DNA of 64,000 bases from Saccharomyces uvarum (taxonomy: Eukaryota; Ascomycota; Saccharomycetes; Saccharomycetales; Saccharomycetaceae): positions 558,001-622,000 of the forward strand of contig OX365941.1 in NCBI GenBank assembly GCA_947243795.1. The letters run 5' to 3'. A program made the position numbers and the translations under genes. The stretch's first letter is position 1. The number at the start of each line of letters is the position of its first letter. The notes under the pieces were generated by a model. That model saw only the letters and a program-made list of their open reading frames with translations. It made no database searches and had not been told where the DNA came from. Below are positions 51,714 through 62,225 of the stretch, piece after piece.

Positions 51714-53732
51714 ATGCAAAGCTTCTTCATCGTGATTTTAGTACTGTTGACACCAGGCCTAGCAACAGCTCCATTTCAGGTACAATGTCCTAGCTCTCCA
51801 TTAGTCAGGGAGGCAAAAGTAAGTTCTATATTCTACAGTTACATTTGAACCATTCACACATGAGATCTAAAACTAACAAAATGTGCCCAAAAAAAAGGTG
51901 GGGTTTCCCACCCAACTCTGGGTGTTTTTATCTTTTAGCATGAACTTTGTTCAGAGGAGAGCTCATACTTGAAAAAAAAGGAAATCAAAACGAAGAACAA
52001 ACTCATTGACTTTTTAAAGTCTTTGGATGAGGCAAGGTTTAATTCCAAGTTTTATAAACGGGTGTCGAAAGATCCTCCAAGACTTGGGATAGCCATATCA
52101 GGTGGCGGTTACAGATCCATGTTGGTAGGCACAGGTTTCATTACTCAAATGAACGACTACGGTTTATTTGAGTACTCTGACTATATTGCTGGATTGTCGG
52201 GCGGAAGTTGGATTTTAATGGATTTGGTTGTTCAAAATTTTGATGTAGATTCTTTACTCACGGAATGGGACCTTGATGAAGACCTCTTATTGGGCATACC
52301 AGAATTTGATATTTCTGAAGAAGAGATCGTTACCAATGCAAGAAAAGATTATATTGATAACGATATCAGTAACAAAAAACGTGAGGTGGGGAAAACGCAA
52401 ATTTCGAGCTTTTCTGAATTTTACGATCAGGTAGAGCTGGCTGCAAACTCTTTTGAAGAAAGCCCAGAAGAATGTGGTTTAATGAAAAGAAATATGAATC
52501 CATTAACAAGACTGAAAAAGATTTTTTTTCCGAATAACACATTTACTGAAACAGATGCAAAAATTGGAACCTTCAAAACTGTACTAGATTTTTATAAGAA
52601 TTTGCATTTGAAAATAAAACCTAAAAAAATGGAAGGTTTCCAAATTTCGTTCACAGATTATTGGGGCAAGGCAATTATTCAAAGGCTAAAAAAAAATTTT
52701 GATGAGGACCCTAACCATACATTTTCCTTCTCAAAACTTGTTCAGTCGTCAGAAAAATTCAAAGAATGTAGTGTGCCTCTTCCTATATTTGTTGCGAATT
52801 GTAAAAATGGGCTTCTTTCAAATGTTATCTTCGAATTTACGCCCTTCGAGTTTGGTTCTTGGGAAAATATTCTTAGACTTTTCGTCAAGCTGCCTTACCT
52901 AGGGTCAAAAATAGTTTCTGGGGAGGCCCTAAAATGTGTTAATAATTTTGATGACTTGGGCTTTATAACTGCAACCTCTTCTTCAATTTTTAATAATGTG
53001 CTAATTTTCATTTGGAATCTGGCCTCCCAGTCTTCAAGAGATGCTATGAAGGCGCTTAATATGGTCATGGGAATCTTTGGGCTAGGTAAGGAGGAAATAT
53101 TTAGCATTTCAAAGGACTCTTCGAGATTAGAGACAGATTATGCCGTATATCAGCCCAACCCCTTCTATCTTTATCCCAAAGTGGACAATGTTTTAACTAA
53201 TAAGGATCATTTGTACCTCGTAGACGGCGGTGAAGATGGTGAAAACATCCCTCTCAGGACATTGATCATTCCTGAAAGAAAGTTAGACGTGATCTTTTTG
53301 CTGGATTCTAGCTCGGATATTGACAACTACCCAAATGGGTCTAAATTAAAAAAGATATTTGAAAAATTAGATGAAGAAGACATTCATTACCAGTTCCCCA
53401 AAAATATAAAGAGCCTCACTCATCCTGTTGTTATCGGGTGTAATGCTACGAAAAGACCGGGCCGTGATTCATTTTTGCCAATTATAATTTATCATGCAAA
53501 TGCATATCATGAATATGTATCTAATACCTCGACGTTCAAAATAACTTATAATCAGTCTGAAGTTAATAACATGTTACTCACTGGGAGAGAAGTGTTTAGC
53601 AATGATTATGACCTTCACTATAAAAATTGTTTGGGTTGTATATTAACTAAAAGAACAATGGATAGACTGCCTAAAAAGAAAAAATTCTCGCCATTTTGCT
53701 TACAATGTTTTAAAGACTACTGCTACTCATGA
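51714..53732 (+). CDS. SPO1: Meiosis-specific phospholipase B-like protein (two exons)
   Basis: The main frame from 51939 has no ATG at its beginning; splicing from an upstream 35-codon exon (51714-51818) across a 120-nt intron gives 632 residues, matching S. cerevisiae Spo1 (631) including its signal-peptide-like start MQSFFIVILVLLTPGLATA. The protein has the cytosolic PLA2/phospholipase B catalytic domain, with the lipase motif GLSGGSW (nucleophile Ser) and the DGGEDGENIPL segment with catalytic Asp. Known role: needed for spindle pole body duplication and for prospore membrane function in meiosis. The upstream URS1 fits meiotic expression. Splicing efficiency was not testable here. Confidence 0.92.
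51819..51938 (+). other. Spliceosomal intron of SPO1
   Basis: 120 nt: donor GTAAGT (51819-51824), branch site AACTAAC (51871-51877), pyrimidine-rich end and TTTTAG acceptor (51936-51938). Donor and branch both differ by one base from the yeast optimum (GTATGT, TACTAAC). Confidence 0.9.
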
Positions 53733-53829
53733 GAGAGTAAGCTTTTTCTTTTAAAGTGATATGTTTATATTCATAGGCTTCTTTTCTGCCTGTTCAAAAC
53801 ATTTAATATGAAGTTTTAAAAGCAAAACC

Positions 53830-53840
53830 ATTTATATTTT
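53830..53840 (+). other. Candidate ARS consensus sequence
   Basis: ATTTATATTTT matches WTTTAYRTTTW exactly, in the AT-rich 166-bp gap between the convergent genes SPO1 and YNL011C. About three such matches are expected by chance in 64 kb, so this is weak. Confidence 0.2.
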
Positions 53841-53898
53841 TTATTATATTATATTGATTATGAGAACAGTGAATGCTAATAGGAAACATAGTAATAAA

Positions 53899-55236
53899 TC
53901 AATTTTTGGAGCCAATTTCGTTTAGAACCTTTTCAAGTTCTTCACTTTCCATCTTATCAGAGAAAGCAATTTGATGGCATCTAATGTTATGCTTATTGAA
54001 CGTTGCTTCATCAATTTTAATTTCACCGTTTTTCAGATAAACAATATCTGTAATAAAATCTTGCCACTCAAAGTTAGCATTCTCTAAATAATTACCCTTA
54101 GATTGCCTATAACCTCTTATTGCTCTGGTCATGGAATCGATGATTATTTGAACATAGTGTAAACCATCTAGACCAGATACCTCTCTGTCATATTTATTAT
54201 TTACAAGTAAAACTTTTTTTGTACTGGTAGATTCCAAAATTACCTCGGCAAGATTACCAAGAATGAGGATTGGCAGTAGACTTGTCATTACAGAACCGAT
54301 AGAATAAACAACCATATCAGCTTTTTTCACTTTAGAAATAGCTCTGGGATTTCCCATTGGTTTAATCTCTTCTCCATATGGATTAATATATAGAATTCTG
54401 TTTACTGGCGCAGGTAAGTTTTGAGATCCGTCAATCTTATTGAAGTGCAACTGTGAGTTCTTTAGTTCTGGAAGAATATAGATTGGATTGGCATACTCTT
54501 CTTCAGCTTCTTCTTCGTCTTCGTCTTCCAAGAGGATTTTTAAATGATCATCGTAAGAACCAAGTAGATGAACAAATTTAGCGGAATGCGCTATGTCGTC
54601 TGCCTTTGGTACAGATGCTGAAGGGTGTGATATTTGTGATTGGCCAGTTATCATATCACCATTGGTCAATAAAGCTGAAATATGATGTGTGTGGTTGGTA
54701 TTTATACATGGGACGACGTGGACTAGAGGACTGCACCTCCCAATTCTCATCATTAGTTCAATGGACGCATCAAGGGACCCTAAAAACAATCTAGCGCCCG
54801 TTAAGAAGAAATTCCCGATGGATGCGCTTTCAAATTGAAATGGGTTTGAGTGTTTGATCTTTTTCAACAGTTCTGCTTGCATGTGAATGATGAAAGAGCG
54901 GCACATTTCTTTGACTTCTATAGAAATGCTTTTCCATATAGGATGCGATCCTTCTACTATTTCATTCCATTCTTTTTTCGCTTGCAGTTTATCATTAGGT
55001 AGCCTATATCCGAATAGCTTAATGAGCTGTTCATCTTGAAGAAGCCTCACTATTCTGGATCTAATGTCACCAATCGCGGGCCCACCAACTATTCGTAGAA
55101 TCTCACTTGTGGACCCGCCATTATCTGATATGGGTAAAATATAAGTTAGCTCGTGTCCTTTAGAAATTGAAATGTTCGAAAAGCAAGGTGTGATCGAGTT
55201 TGTGGCAGTCCCTCCAGAGCATACAACAACATCCAT
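53899..55236 (-). CDS. YNL011C: CofD/YvcK-fold protein, UPF0052 family
   Basis: 445 residues (S. cerevisiae 444). The N-terminus VVCSGGTATNSI is the glycine-rich nucleotide-binding loop of the family, followed by ISDNGGSTSEI and GDIRSRI, hallmarks of the CofD / YvcK group. These bind UDP-sugars or phospholactate in bacteria and archaea; the fungal substrate is not known. An acidic run (EDEDEEEAEEEY) lies near 235. The gene is convergent with SPO1 and divergent from PYP1. The function in yeast is unassigned. Confidence 0.9.
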   Translation of the reverse strand: MDVVVCSGGTATNSITPCFSNISISKGHELTYILPISDNGGSTSEILRIVGGPAIGDIRSRIVRLLQDEQLIKLFGYRLPNDKLQAKKEWNEIVEGSHPIWKSISIEVKEMCRSFIIHMQAELLKKIKHSNPFQFESASIGNFFLTGARLFLGSLDASIELMMRIGRCSPLVHVVPCINTNHTHHISALLTNGDMITGQSQISHPSASVPKADDIAHSAKFVHLLGSYDDHLKILLEDEDEEEAEEEYANPIYILPELKNSQLHFNKIDGSQNLPAPVNRILYINPYGEEIKPMGNPRAISKVKKADMVVYSIGSVMTSLLPILILGNLAEVILESTSTKKVLLVNNKYDREVSGLDGLHYVQIIIDSMTRAIRGYRQSKGNYLENANFEWQDFITDIVYLKNGEIKIDEATFNKHNIRCHQIAFSDKMESEELEKVLNEIGSKN

Positions 55237-55716
55237 CTTGCAACAAAGTGTTTATCAAGCTCTGCTCCTCCGTCCCCTTTATTTCTTCGAGATGCAAAAG
55301 TTCCCCTTCTTGCTGCTTTATAGTTAGTTTACTGAAAACATCTTGAAGAAGTAGACCCACACACCCCACAACGCTGCCCTTTGGACAGCTCGAGACGAGC
55401 ACATGTAACGATACTAGCTTGCAAACATATCATGACAAGCACCTGTCCTTCTTTCTGGAAAACCTAATGCATAATCATAGCGAGCTTTTCTATTATGGCT
55501 CTGTGCAATGCAACTATCCTGTTATTTTTTTTCCACGTGAGTGAGATTTTTGAGAATTATCGCATTGCGTAATTTTTCAACATCAAGATTTCGAAAATTT
55601 AAGTGGTTTTTCATTACTCAATTGTTTAATATCAGAATGAAATGTGCACAATCTTAGAAATTTCTTGCATATCTTAGGCTCAAGCGACACATATCTTCTA
55701 TCTATATACAAAGAAA
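55237..55716. promoter_or_regulatory. Divergent YNL011C / PYP1 region
   Basis: 480 bp. The part next to PYP1 has TATATACAAAG about 15 bp before its ATG. No recognised regulatory site; the minus-strand 80-codon ORF overlapping YNL011C is a chance frame. Confidence 0.45.
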
Positions 55717-56442
55717 ATGGTCAAAGCTGTTATCTTTACCGATTTCGATGGTACTGTCACCCTAGAAGATTCTAACGATTACTTGACCGATACTTTGGGT
55801 TTCGGTAAGGAAGAAAGATTAAAGGTCTTCGAAGGTGTCTTGGATGGTACCAAATCCTTCAGACAAGGTTTCATGGAAATGTTGGAATCTATCCACACTC
55901 CATTCCCTGAGTGTATCAAGATCTTAGAAAAAAAAATCCGATTGGATCCTGGTTTTAAGGACACTTTTGAATGGGCTCAAGAAAATAACGTCCCTGTCGT
56001 CGTTGTTTCCAGTGGTATGAAGCCCATCATCAAGGTTTTGTTGACTAGATTGGTCGGACAGCAGTCTATTCATAAAATTGACATTGTTTCCAATGAAGTT
56101 GAAATCGATGCTCATGATGAATGGAAAATTATCTATAAGGATGAGAGTCCTTTTGGACACGACAAATCCAGAAGTATCGATGCTTACAAAAAGAAATTCG
56201 AGTCTGCTTTGAAGCCAGGTGAAGAAAGACCTGTATACTTTTATTGTGGTGACGGTGTTTCCGACTTAAGTGCTGCAAAGGAATGTGACTTGCTATTTGC
56301 TAAGAGAGGTAAAGATCTGGTCACTTACTGTAAAAGACAAAACGTTCCATTTCACGAATTTGATACTTTCGAAGACATCTTGGCCAGCATGAAGCAAGTT
56401 TTAGCTGGCGAAAAGACAGTCACTGAATTGATGGAAAATTAA
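55717..56442 (+). CDS. PYP1: HAD-family polyol phosphatase
   Basis: 241 residues, the same as S. cerevisiae Pyp1. HAD motif I is FTDFDGTVT, with nucleophile D9 and acid/base D11; motif II VVVVSSGM, motif III lysine region HDKSRS, and motif IV GDGVSDLSAAKECD. Known role: dephosphorylates polyol phosphates such as ribitol 5-phosphate and sorbitol 6-phosphate, a detoxifying step. Codon use is biased toward preferred codons, more than in neighbouring YNL011C. The ATG context AAAATGG is good. Confidence 0.95.
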   Translation: MVKAVIFTDFDGTVTLEDSNDYLTDTLGFGKEERLKVFEGVLDGTKSFRQGFMEMLESIHTPFPECIKILEKKIRLDPGFKDTFEWAQENNVPVVVVSSGMKPIIKVLLTRLVGQQSIHKIDIVSNEVEIDAHDEWKIIYKDESPFGHDKSRSIDAYKKKFESALKPGEERPVYFYCGDGVSDLSAAKECDLLFAKRGKDLVTYCKRQNVPFHEFDTFEDILASMKQVLAGEKTVTELMEN

Positions 56443-56503
56443 TAAATAACTTTTTCATGATGCCAAAAACGGTTATCAATATGTAGCTGTTTTTTACGTA
56501 TGT

Positions 56504-56565
56504 ATACACACACACACACACGCACACATATATATATATATATATATATATACACATGTGTGTGT
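56504..56565. repeat. (CA)n-(TA)n-(TG) compound microsatellite
   Basis: A CA tract, a TA tract of about a dozen units, then CACATGTGTGTG; CA and TG ends are complementary, so the whole can fold back. Confidence 0.9.
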
Positions 56566-56611
56566 TTTATATGCTTAAGAATAGCTTTTGTTCAAAAAAC
56601 AGGACTTGTCC

Positions 56612-56634
56612 CGGAAGCAATATGCTTAATGCCG
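56612..56634 (-). promoter_or_regulatory. Oleate response element (Oaf1-Pip2 type) of IDP3
   Basis: On the minus strand the sequence reads CGG-N3-T-N-A-N11-CCG, a full match to the ORE form CGG-N3-T-N-A-N8-12-CCG. It lies about 317 bp upstream of IDP3, whose product serves peroxisomal beta-oxidation. Confidence 0.7.
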
Positions 56635-56950
56635 AGCCCTGGCAGCAATATATCTCAAAGAAGTTCATCCAATATCAAGTGCGTTGAAAGAGAACCAAAA
56701 GAGGGAACCTGAAGTTCAATTATATGGCCAAGAATGAAACGTGACCGATTTTTCACGCTGTTTTTGTCTAACCACTTTCCGTAATTTCTAAATTGGTATC
56801 GATTACCCCAATTCCTGTCTTTTCGATATAAGAGCTCCCCTAATAGACACATTCTTGTACAATACTAAGATTTACACCTCTTCATGTTATATTCAAGCAG
56901 TAATTCAAGTAACGGTCAGTGCATGTGTTTGCAATCACAAGTAGACAAAA

Positions 56951-58201
56951 ATGAACAAAATCAAAGTAGTTAACCCCATCGTGGAAATGGACGGTGATGA
57001 ACAAACAAGAGTCATTTGGAAACTTATCAAAGAAAAGTTGATACTACCATATCTAGATCTGGACTTGAAATACTACGATCTTTCTATCCAAGAACGTGAT
57101 AAGACTAATGATCAGGTCACGAAGGATTCTGCTTATGCGACTTTAAAATATGGCGTGGCTGTCAAATGCGCTACCATAACTCCCGATGAAGCAAGAATGA
57201 AAGAATTCAACTTGAAAAAAATGTGGAGATCACCCAATGGCACAATTAGAAACATTTTAGGCGGAACCGTCTTCAGAGAACCTATCATTATCCCAAAAAT
57301 ACCTCGTCTGGTTCCTCACTGGGAAAAACCGATAATTATAGGCCGTCACGCTTTCGGCGACCAATATAGAGCTACTGACATCAAAATTAATAGGGCGGGT
57401 AAACTAAAGCTACAATTTGATTCAGATGACGGTAAAGAGCACATTGATATGCAAGTTTATGAATTTCCCGAAAGCGGTGGTGTTGCTATGGCAATGTTCA
57501 ACACAAACGATTCCATCAAAGGGTTTGCAAAGGCATCCTTCGAATTAGCCCTCAAGAGGAAGCTCCCACTATTCTTTACCACAAAAAACACTATATTAAA
57601 GAACTATGATAACCAATTCAAACAAATTTTTGACAACTTATTTGATGCAGAATATAAAAAAAAGTTTCAAGCTTTAGGAATAACATATGAGCATCGGTTG
57701 ATTGATGATATGGTAGCACAGATGTTAAAGTCCAAGGGTGGGTTTATAATCGCCATGAAGAATTATGATGGTGATGTCCAGTCCGATATTGTAGCCCAAG
57801 GGTTTGGCTCTCTTGGTTTAATGACATCAATTTTAATTACTCCGGATGGCAAAACATTTGAAAGCGAGGCTGCCCATGGTACGGTAACAAGACATTTCAG
57901 ACAGCATCAAAGGGGTGAAAAGACATCGACAAATTCAATTGCATCAATATTTGCCTGGACGAGGGCCATCATACAAAGGGGTAAGTTGGACAATACAAAT
58001 GACGTTATAAAATTTGGAAATTTACTGGAGAAGGTTACTTTAGACACGGTACAAATAGATGCGAAAATGACCAAAGATCTGGCTTTGATGCTAGGAAAGA
58101 CTGACAGATCATCGTACGTAACTACAGAAGAATTCATTGAGGCGGTTTCCAAAAGACTCAATAAGATAAGTAGCTCTACTGGAAGTATATGCAAACTGTA
58201 A
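56951..58201 (+). CDS. IDP3: Peroxisomal NADP-dependent isocitrate dehydrogenase
   Basis: 416 residues (S. cerevisiae 420). The eukaryotic NADP-IDH core is clear: [16 protein letters not shown] at the start, [36 protein letters not shown] and GTVTRH segments, with metal- and substrate-binding Asp and Arg residues in place. There is no mitochondrial presequence. The C-terminus ends in Cys-Lys-Leu, a type 1 peroxisomal targeting signal as in S. cerevisiae Idp3. Role: supplies NADPH in peroxisomes for oxidation of unsaturated fatty acids. The ORE upstream fits oleate induction. Confidence 0.97.
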   Translation: MNKIKVVNPIVEMDGDEQTRVIWKLIKEKLILPYLDLDLKYYDLSIQERDKTNDQVTKDSAYATLKYGVAVKCATITPDEARMKEFNLKKMWRSPNGTIRNILGGTVFREPIIIPKIPRLVPHWEKPIIIGRHAFGDQYRATDIKINRAGKLKLQFDSDDGKEHIDMQVYEFPESGGVAMAMFNTNDSIKGFAKASFELALKRKLPLFFTTKNTILKNYDNQFKQIFDNLFDAEYKKKFQALGITYEHRLIDDMVAQMLKSKGGFIIAMKNYDGDVQSDIVAQGFGSLGLMTSILITPDGKTFESEAAHGTVTRHFRQHQRGEKTSTNSIASIFAWTRAIIQRGKLDNTNDVIKFGNLLEKVTLDTVQIDAKMTKDLALMLGKTDRSSYVTTEEFIEAVSKRLNKISSSTGSICKL

Positions 58202-58334
58202 GTTACCTATCACAATAATTTATTGAGAAAAAATTATGTCTCATTTTAAAGGAAACAATTACCATGATTAGAAAATGCATTTGTTGAAAAAATACTCTAT
58301 GGTATCCTAAATATGTATATGTAACAAAATGATC

Positions 58335-60374
58335 TTAAACAATATTCAGCTTACTGTAGCCCTTTACATCACTATCACAGCTGACGCATGTATCAAACCC
58401 TTTATAACCAAGCAATATTCTGCATTCATCACATAAAGTAAGGCATCTACATGGCCAAGTTACAATATTTCTTTTGTTAGCTTTGCAAATCAAGCAGGCG
58501 AGATCAATGTTATCCATTTCATCGCAATCACCGAGTGGAAAATCGAACTGGAATCCTGACTTTTTATCTTCTTCCACCTCTAAACGTCTATATATATGAC
58601 TGGAATTGGTCTGATGTAAAAGGCGTTCAATAACGGTATCAGCCAAAATACCTTCAGAATTTTTTTTGCCGTACTGAGATCGCGTCAATGGTCCCTCAAT
58701 CTTGTTATTTTCGTCCATTTCATATTTTAGAATGGACCACATTGAAAGATTCCAAGCCAGGTCCTTTATGTTATCTGAGCCAACAGGGTTGGTTGATAGA
58801 CGTGTTAGCTCTTCCTTTTCTTCCATAATCATCTGACTTTCACCATCATTGTCAAATTCCTCATCTGAAACACTATCGTTGTTTTCTCTGGGAGGAACGT
58901 AGTTCTTTGACAAGTCATCTTCAGGGAGCAATAGCTCCCGGCATCGAGGATCGCTTCCAGAATCAAAGTCCTTGACGTCCGGTTTATACAAAAACTTTTT
59001 GTAGTTTTTTTCCGTAATGTATCTGTTCAAATCTTTCTTCTTCGACTTTTTTCCTTTTGATTTATGACCTCTGTAAGTTTCCAGGTTTTTATTCCATACA
59101 AGGCCTTTTAAAAGTTGGAAATAGTTCAAAGATATGGCCTTTACCAATTGAAAAAAATCTAAATATGTATTGATGAAACTTGGTAACTGGGAATCAGTAG
59201 TCATTTCCTTGTGAGATAACATATCCTCTGGTGTCGATTGAAGTTGGTTTAAATACCCACTAACCATATAACTGTTACTTAAAGCGGCAGCTTTGTCAAC
59301 GGGTTTTTGGGTATCCTTGACAAACTTTTTAAAAACGGTACGGTCATTCGTTGTTAAAAGAAGGCACAATGAGAGAGCGATTTCATTAAATTCCTCTTCT
59401 CCACTGTAACTATTTGACTTCCACCATTTTGCCAAAGGTTCATAGCTCGACGATAGTGATCGTAACAGGTTACCGGTGCATAAAGCCTTCAAAAAATTGC
59501 CTACAGACGCCAGCAAGATAACCAAAATATAAGCGAAACTAGGGAAAAAATTATGGATGAGACAGATACTAATAAAATCAAGGCCGTTCAAATAGGCTCT
59601 AGCAATAAATGATGCGAAAAACCCCACATTTAACATGGCATCTGCAAATAGCCTATAGGTTCTCAAATGAAGCAGCTCCAGTAAATGAATTACTAGTCTG
59701 TGAGAGACTGCTGCCAATAGTTTTACGTTATCGCCCATGTGTTGCTGCTTTACAGGTAGTTTGGATATGATATAAAGGTTCAATGATAAACCCCATATAG
59801 AAAAATCGGAGCTCTTTAAGGGGATAGCGTTTGTTGTTGAAGAAATAAAAATCTCAATGCAATCAGACAAAATTGTTAATAAGTAAACGCTCAAGGCATA
59901 AGCATCCATATCGTCTGTATGCAATTTGTTTATGAAACCGAACTGACCCGATATTTGTGAAAATGCACTAATTAGTGACAGAGCAGCCACCAAATGAAGT
60001 AAAGTTTTTGACCAAAGGGGCAGGCGAATATTTGTGGAATTCGATCTCAGAGAAGACATTACAGATAGCCTATTCAACATAATGGCGGTGCAAAAACATA
60101 GAACAGCATATTTGCTTACTGAATATGAAAAAAAGATTTTTATACCTGTTTTAATCAGTACTGGAATCGTAAAATCACCTTTCCGTAACATTCTATCCAA
60201 GGAATCAAAGGTGGTGCTCGAGACCGTTGTAGAGTTTAAATTCGCATACCCTTTAAAGTCTTGAGCGGTTTGCGCTAGCGTACTGGTATTTCCCGTTTTA
60301 TTATAGAATGCGCCGAGTATATCTCTTCGATTGAGAAATAGCTTCACCTGCTCTACAATATTCGTAGGCATCAT
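58335..60374 (-). CDS. ASI3: Inner nuclear membrane ubiquitin ligase subunit
   Basis: 679 residues (S. cerevisiae 676). Several hydrophobic segments between about 60 and 330 are membrane spans. A C-terminal RING domain runs from C627-x-x-C630 to CVSC near 667-670. An acidic, Lys-rich middle region faces the nucleoplasm. Known role: with Asi1 and Asi2 forms the Asi complex of the inner nuclear membrane, which degrades mislocalised membrane proteins and the unprocessed Stp1/Stp2 factors of the amino acid-sensing SPS pathway. It is convergent with IDP3. Confidence 0.95.
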   Translation of the reverse strand: MMPTNIVEQVKLFLNRRDILGAFYNKTGNTSTLAQTAQDFKGYANLNSTTVSSTTFDSLDRMLRKGDFTIPVLIKTGIKIFFSYSVSKYAVLCFCTAIMLNRLSVMSSLRSNSTNIRLPLWSKTLLHLVAALSLISAFSQISGQFGFINKLHTDDMDAYALSVYLLTILSDCIEIFISSTTNAIPLKSSDFSIWGLSLNLYIISKLPVKQQHMGDNVKLLAAVSHRLVIHLLELLHLRTYRLFADAMLNVGFFASFIARAYLNGLDFISICLIHNFFPSFAYILVILLASVGNFLKALCTGNLLRSLSSSYEPLAKWWKSNSYSGEEEFNEIALSLCLLLTTNDRTVFKKFVKDTQKPVDKAAALSNSYMVSGYLNQLQSTPEDMLSHKEMTTDSQLPSFINTYLDFFQLVKAISLNYFQLLKGLVWNKNLETYRGHKSKGKKSKKKDLNRYITEKNYKKFLYKPDVKDFDSGSDPRCRELLLPEDDLSKNYVPPRENNDSVSDEEFDNDGESQMIMEEKEELTRLSTNPVGSDNIKDLAWNLSMWSILKYEMDENNKIEGPLTRSQYGKKNSEGILADTVIERLLHQTNSSHIYRRLEVEEDKKSGFQFDFPLGDCDEMDNIDLACLICKANKRNIVTWPCRCLTLCDECRILLGYKGFDTCVSCDSDVKGYSKLNIV

Positions 60375-60635
60375 CGAAACATATGAAGATTACTACGTAA
60401 TAGTCGTCTAGACGACCATCATTTACCGGAGCGACTTACCAGTAAGTCAACCATTCCTTATAATTACATACATCACTGGAAAACATGGGCAGGGTAACAA
60501 AAAAGCTTGTTAAACTTTAATTACCGCGCTTTGTTCCATGAAATGTAAGGTTTAGAGATCAAATTTATATATGTATGATCTGTGTTTGGTTATTTATTTA
60601 AAATTTATAAGATATATTTATTATTATGATTATTT

Positions 60636-61748
60636 TCAGAAATTTTCATCTATAGCACGTTTTTGGGCGTCGTTTAATGATATTGGGTAGTCCACTTTAT
60701 ATTTTACAATCAAATTACCCCTCTGAGATGGGTTCTTTGGGGTTGGCATACCTTGGCCAGGGTATGTAGAAGTTTGCGAAGGTTGAACAGGTTGCACTCT
60801 TGACAATGGTAAGGTTCTACCATCGATTGTTTGAATAGTTTTTGAAAAACCTAGTAGTGATTCTTTGAAAGATAGTGGCAAAGTGTAAATCAAGTCATCA
60901 CCATCTCTTTTGAAGTTGGGATGACTCTTTTCTTGGATAACAAACTGTAAAGTTTTTCTGCGATTTGTTTGTGGATTGAAATCACCTTGATTCTTGTACG
61001 TTATTTTAGTACCAGCTTTCCAGCCGGGTTTTAATTGGATATCAATTTGTGTCTTTTCAGATGTTCCGTGTGGACCCTTTCTCCCGATCTTGAACGATTT
61101 CTTTTTACCAACAAATAAGTCTTCTAGACTAACTGGCAAATTGACTTGAACTGTTTCTTCCTCTGGATATGAGGGAGAGCTTGATGCTGATCTGAAACCA
61201 CCAGGCATGCCCCCCATGCCTCCTCCCATGCCTCCTGGCATACCTCCCATTCCACCTGGCATACCTCCCATACCGCCTGGCATACCTCCCATGCCGCCTG
61301 GCATACCCCCCATACTAGCGCCACCGCCAGATGGGTAGCCAGAGAAACTGAATCCACCGTCATCTGCACCACCAAATGAGGAGCTGCCACCAAAGAACTG
61401 CGAAAATATGTTGAAAGCGTCTTCATTGCTGAAAGCATGGCCGCCAGAGAATCCACCAGCCCCACCAGGGAACCCACCGGCGCCTCCAGGACCTCCGGCG
61501 CCCCCTGCACCGAAGCTTGGACCGCCTGATCTGGCAGCTTCGAGACCGTATTGGTCATATATTTCTCTCTTTTGAGGGTCGTTTAAGATTTCAAAAGCTT
61601 CTGATATCTCTTTAAACTTTTCAGTATCCCCTGTTGGCTTATCTGGATGGTATTTTAAAGCAGCTTTTCTATATCCCTTTTTCAATTCCTGCTCATTAGC
61701 GGTTGGAGATACTCCAAGCATGTCATAAAGTTTTGTCTCCTTGACCAT
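60636..61748 (-). CDS. SIS1: Type II J-domain co-chaperone (Hsp40)
   Basis: 370 residues, about 18 more than S. cerevisiae Sis1 (352). J domain at 1-70 with HPD at 34-36; a Gly/Phe-rich segment (about 75-120); a Gly/Met segment at about 145-182 made of GGMPGGM repeats; then two substrate-binding beta domains (about 195-340) and a C-terminal dimerisation helix. There is no zinc finger, which distinguishes it from Ydj1. Known role: essential partner of Hsp70 Ssa, helps translation initiation, prion propagation and feedback on Hsf1. The extra length lies in the Gly/Met repeat. Its promoter has a five-unit heat shock element. Confidence 0.98.
   Translation of the reverse strand: MVKETKLYDMLGVSPTANEQELKKGYRKAALKYHPDKPTGDTEKFKEISEAFEILNDPQKREIYDQYGLEAARSGGPSFGAGGAGGPGGAGGFPGGAGGFSGGHAFSNEDAFNIFSQFFGGSSSFGGADDGGFSFSGYPSGGGASMGGMPGGMGGMPGGMGGMPGGMGGMPGGMGGGMGGMPGGFRSASSSPSYPEEETVQVNLPVSLEDLFVGKKKSFKIGRKGPHGTSEKTQIDIQLKPGWKAGTKITYKNQGDFNPQTNRRKTLQFVIQEKSHPNFKRDGDDLIYTLPLSFKESLLGFSKTIQTIDGRTLPLSRVQPVQPSQTSTYPGQGMPTPKNPSQRGNLIVKYKVDYPISLNDAQKRAIDENF
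61203..61316 (-). repeat. 21-bp tandem repeat encoding GGMPGGM units in SIS1
   Basis: About five near-identical 21-bp units, in frame, in the Gly/Met region. Differences are at third codon positions. The array accounts for the length difference from S. cerevisiae Sis1. Confidence 0.85.
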
Positions 61749-62225
61749 TGTTTCTTGTGTATGTTATAATCTATTATATTAATGTGAATGTGAAAAAAAT
61801 ATCTCAAAATGCAAACAGTCTATCCTTTAGTTTATGGATATTTATGTTATTAGAAGATCTTAAAAGAAATGATAAAAGATCAATTAATAGAGACAAGAAA
61901 TATGTTTTCAATAAGAAAGTTTTAAAGCCTAAGAACGCATTAGCGATGTGACAAAGGGATGAGAAACTTATACAATATATATCAAAGTTCGAACTGCTTT
62001 GTCAGGGAGTTTGTGTTTGACGGTGGTTGAAAATCCCGTAAAAGGATGAATCTATCTTTTTCCAGAAGTTTCTGGAACTTTCATGCTGGCGCAGAGGGTA
62101 ACCAGTCACACTAGTTAACATGTAGAAGAAATAATGAATGTTACTGATTAAGCTATATGTGGCAGGCAAGAACCTTGATTGTCAAAGTGGCAATTACGCA
62201 GGCATTTCAAGACAGTTCGTGATCC
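61749..62225. promoter_or_regulatory. Divergent SIS1 / LST8 promoter
   Basis: 477 bp with a long heat shock element (62060-62082) placed 312 bp from SIS1 and 144 bp from LST8. AT-rich elsewhere. A plus-strand ORF at 61748-61951 lacks support. Confidence 0.6.
62060..62082. promoter_or_regulatory. Five-unit heat shock element
   Basis: TTC-N2-GAA-N2-TTC-N2-GAA-N2-TTC without a mismatch, the ideal perfect-type HSE for an Hsf1 trimer with additional units. Confidence 0.9.

Larger units (their letters stand above)
56443..56950. promoter_or_regulatory. PYP1 - IDP3 interval with ORE and microsatellite
   Basis: 508 bp holding a (CA)/(TA) repeat (56504-56565) and an oleate-response-type element (56612-56634). 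The 70-codon ORF at 56500 reads the repeat and is not supported. Confidence 0.6.

Noticed and set aside
51969-53732. SPO1 read as a single-exon gene
   Set aside because: The frame starts at a TTG and lacks the signal peptide; a GTAAGT-AACTAAC-TAG intron joins it to a 35-codon first exon that matches the S. cerevisiae N-terminus.
56500-56712. 70-codon ORF in the PYP1-IDP3 gap
   Set aside because: It reads the CA/TA microsatellite as a Thr-His/Ile-Tyr run.
61124-61558. 144-codon ORF inside SIS1 in another frame
   Set aside because: Created by the Gly/Met repeat; fully inside a well supported gene.
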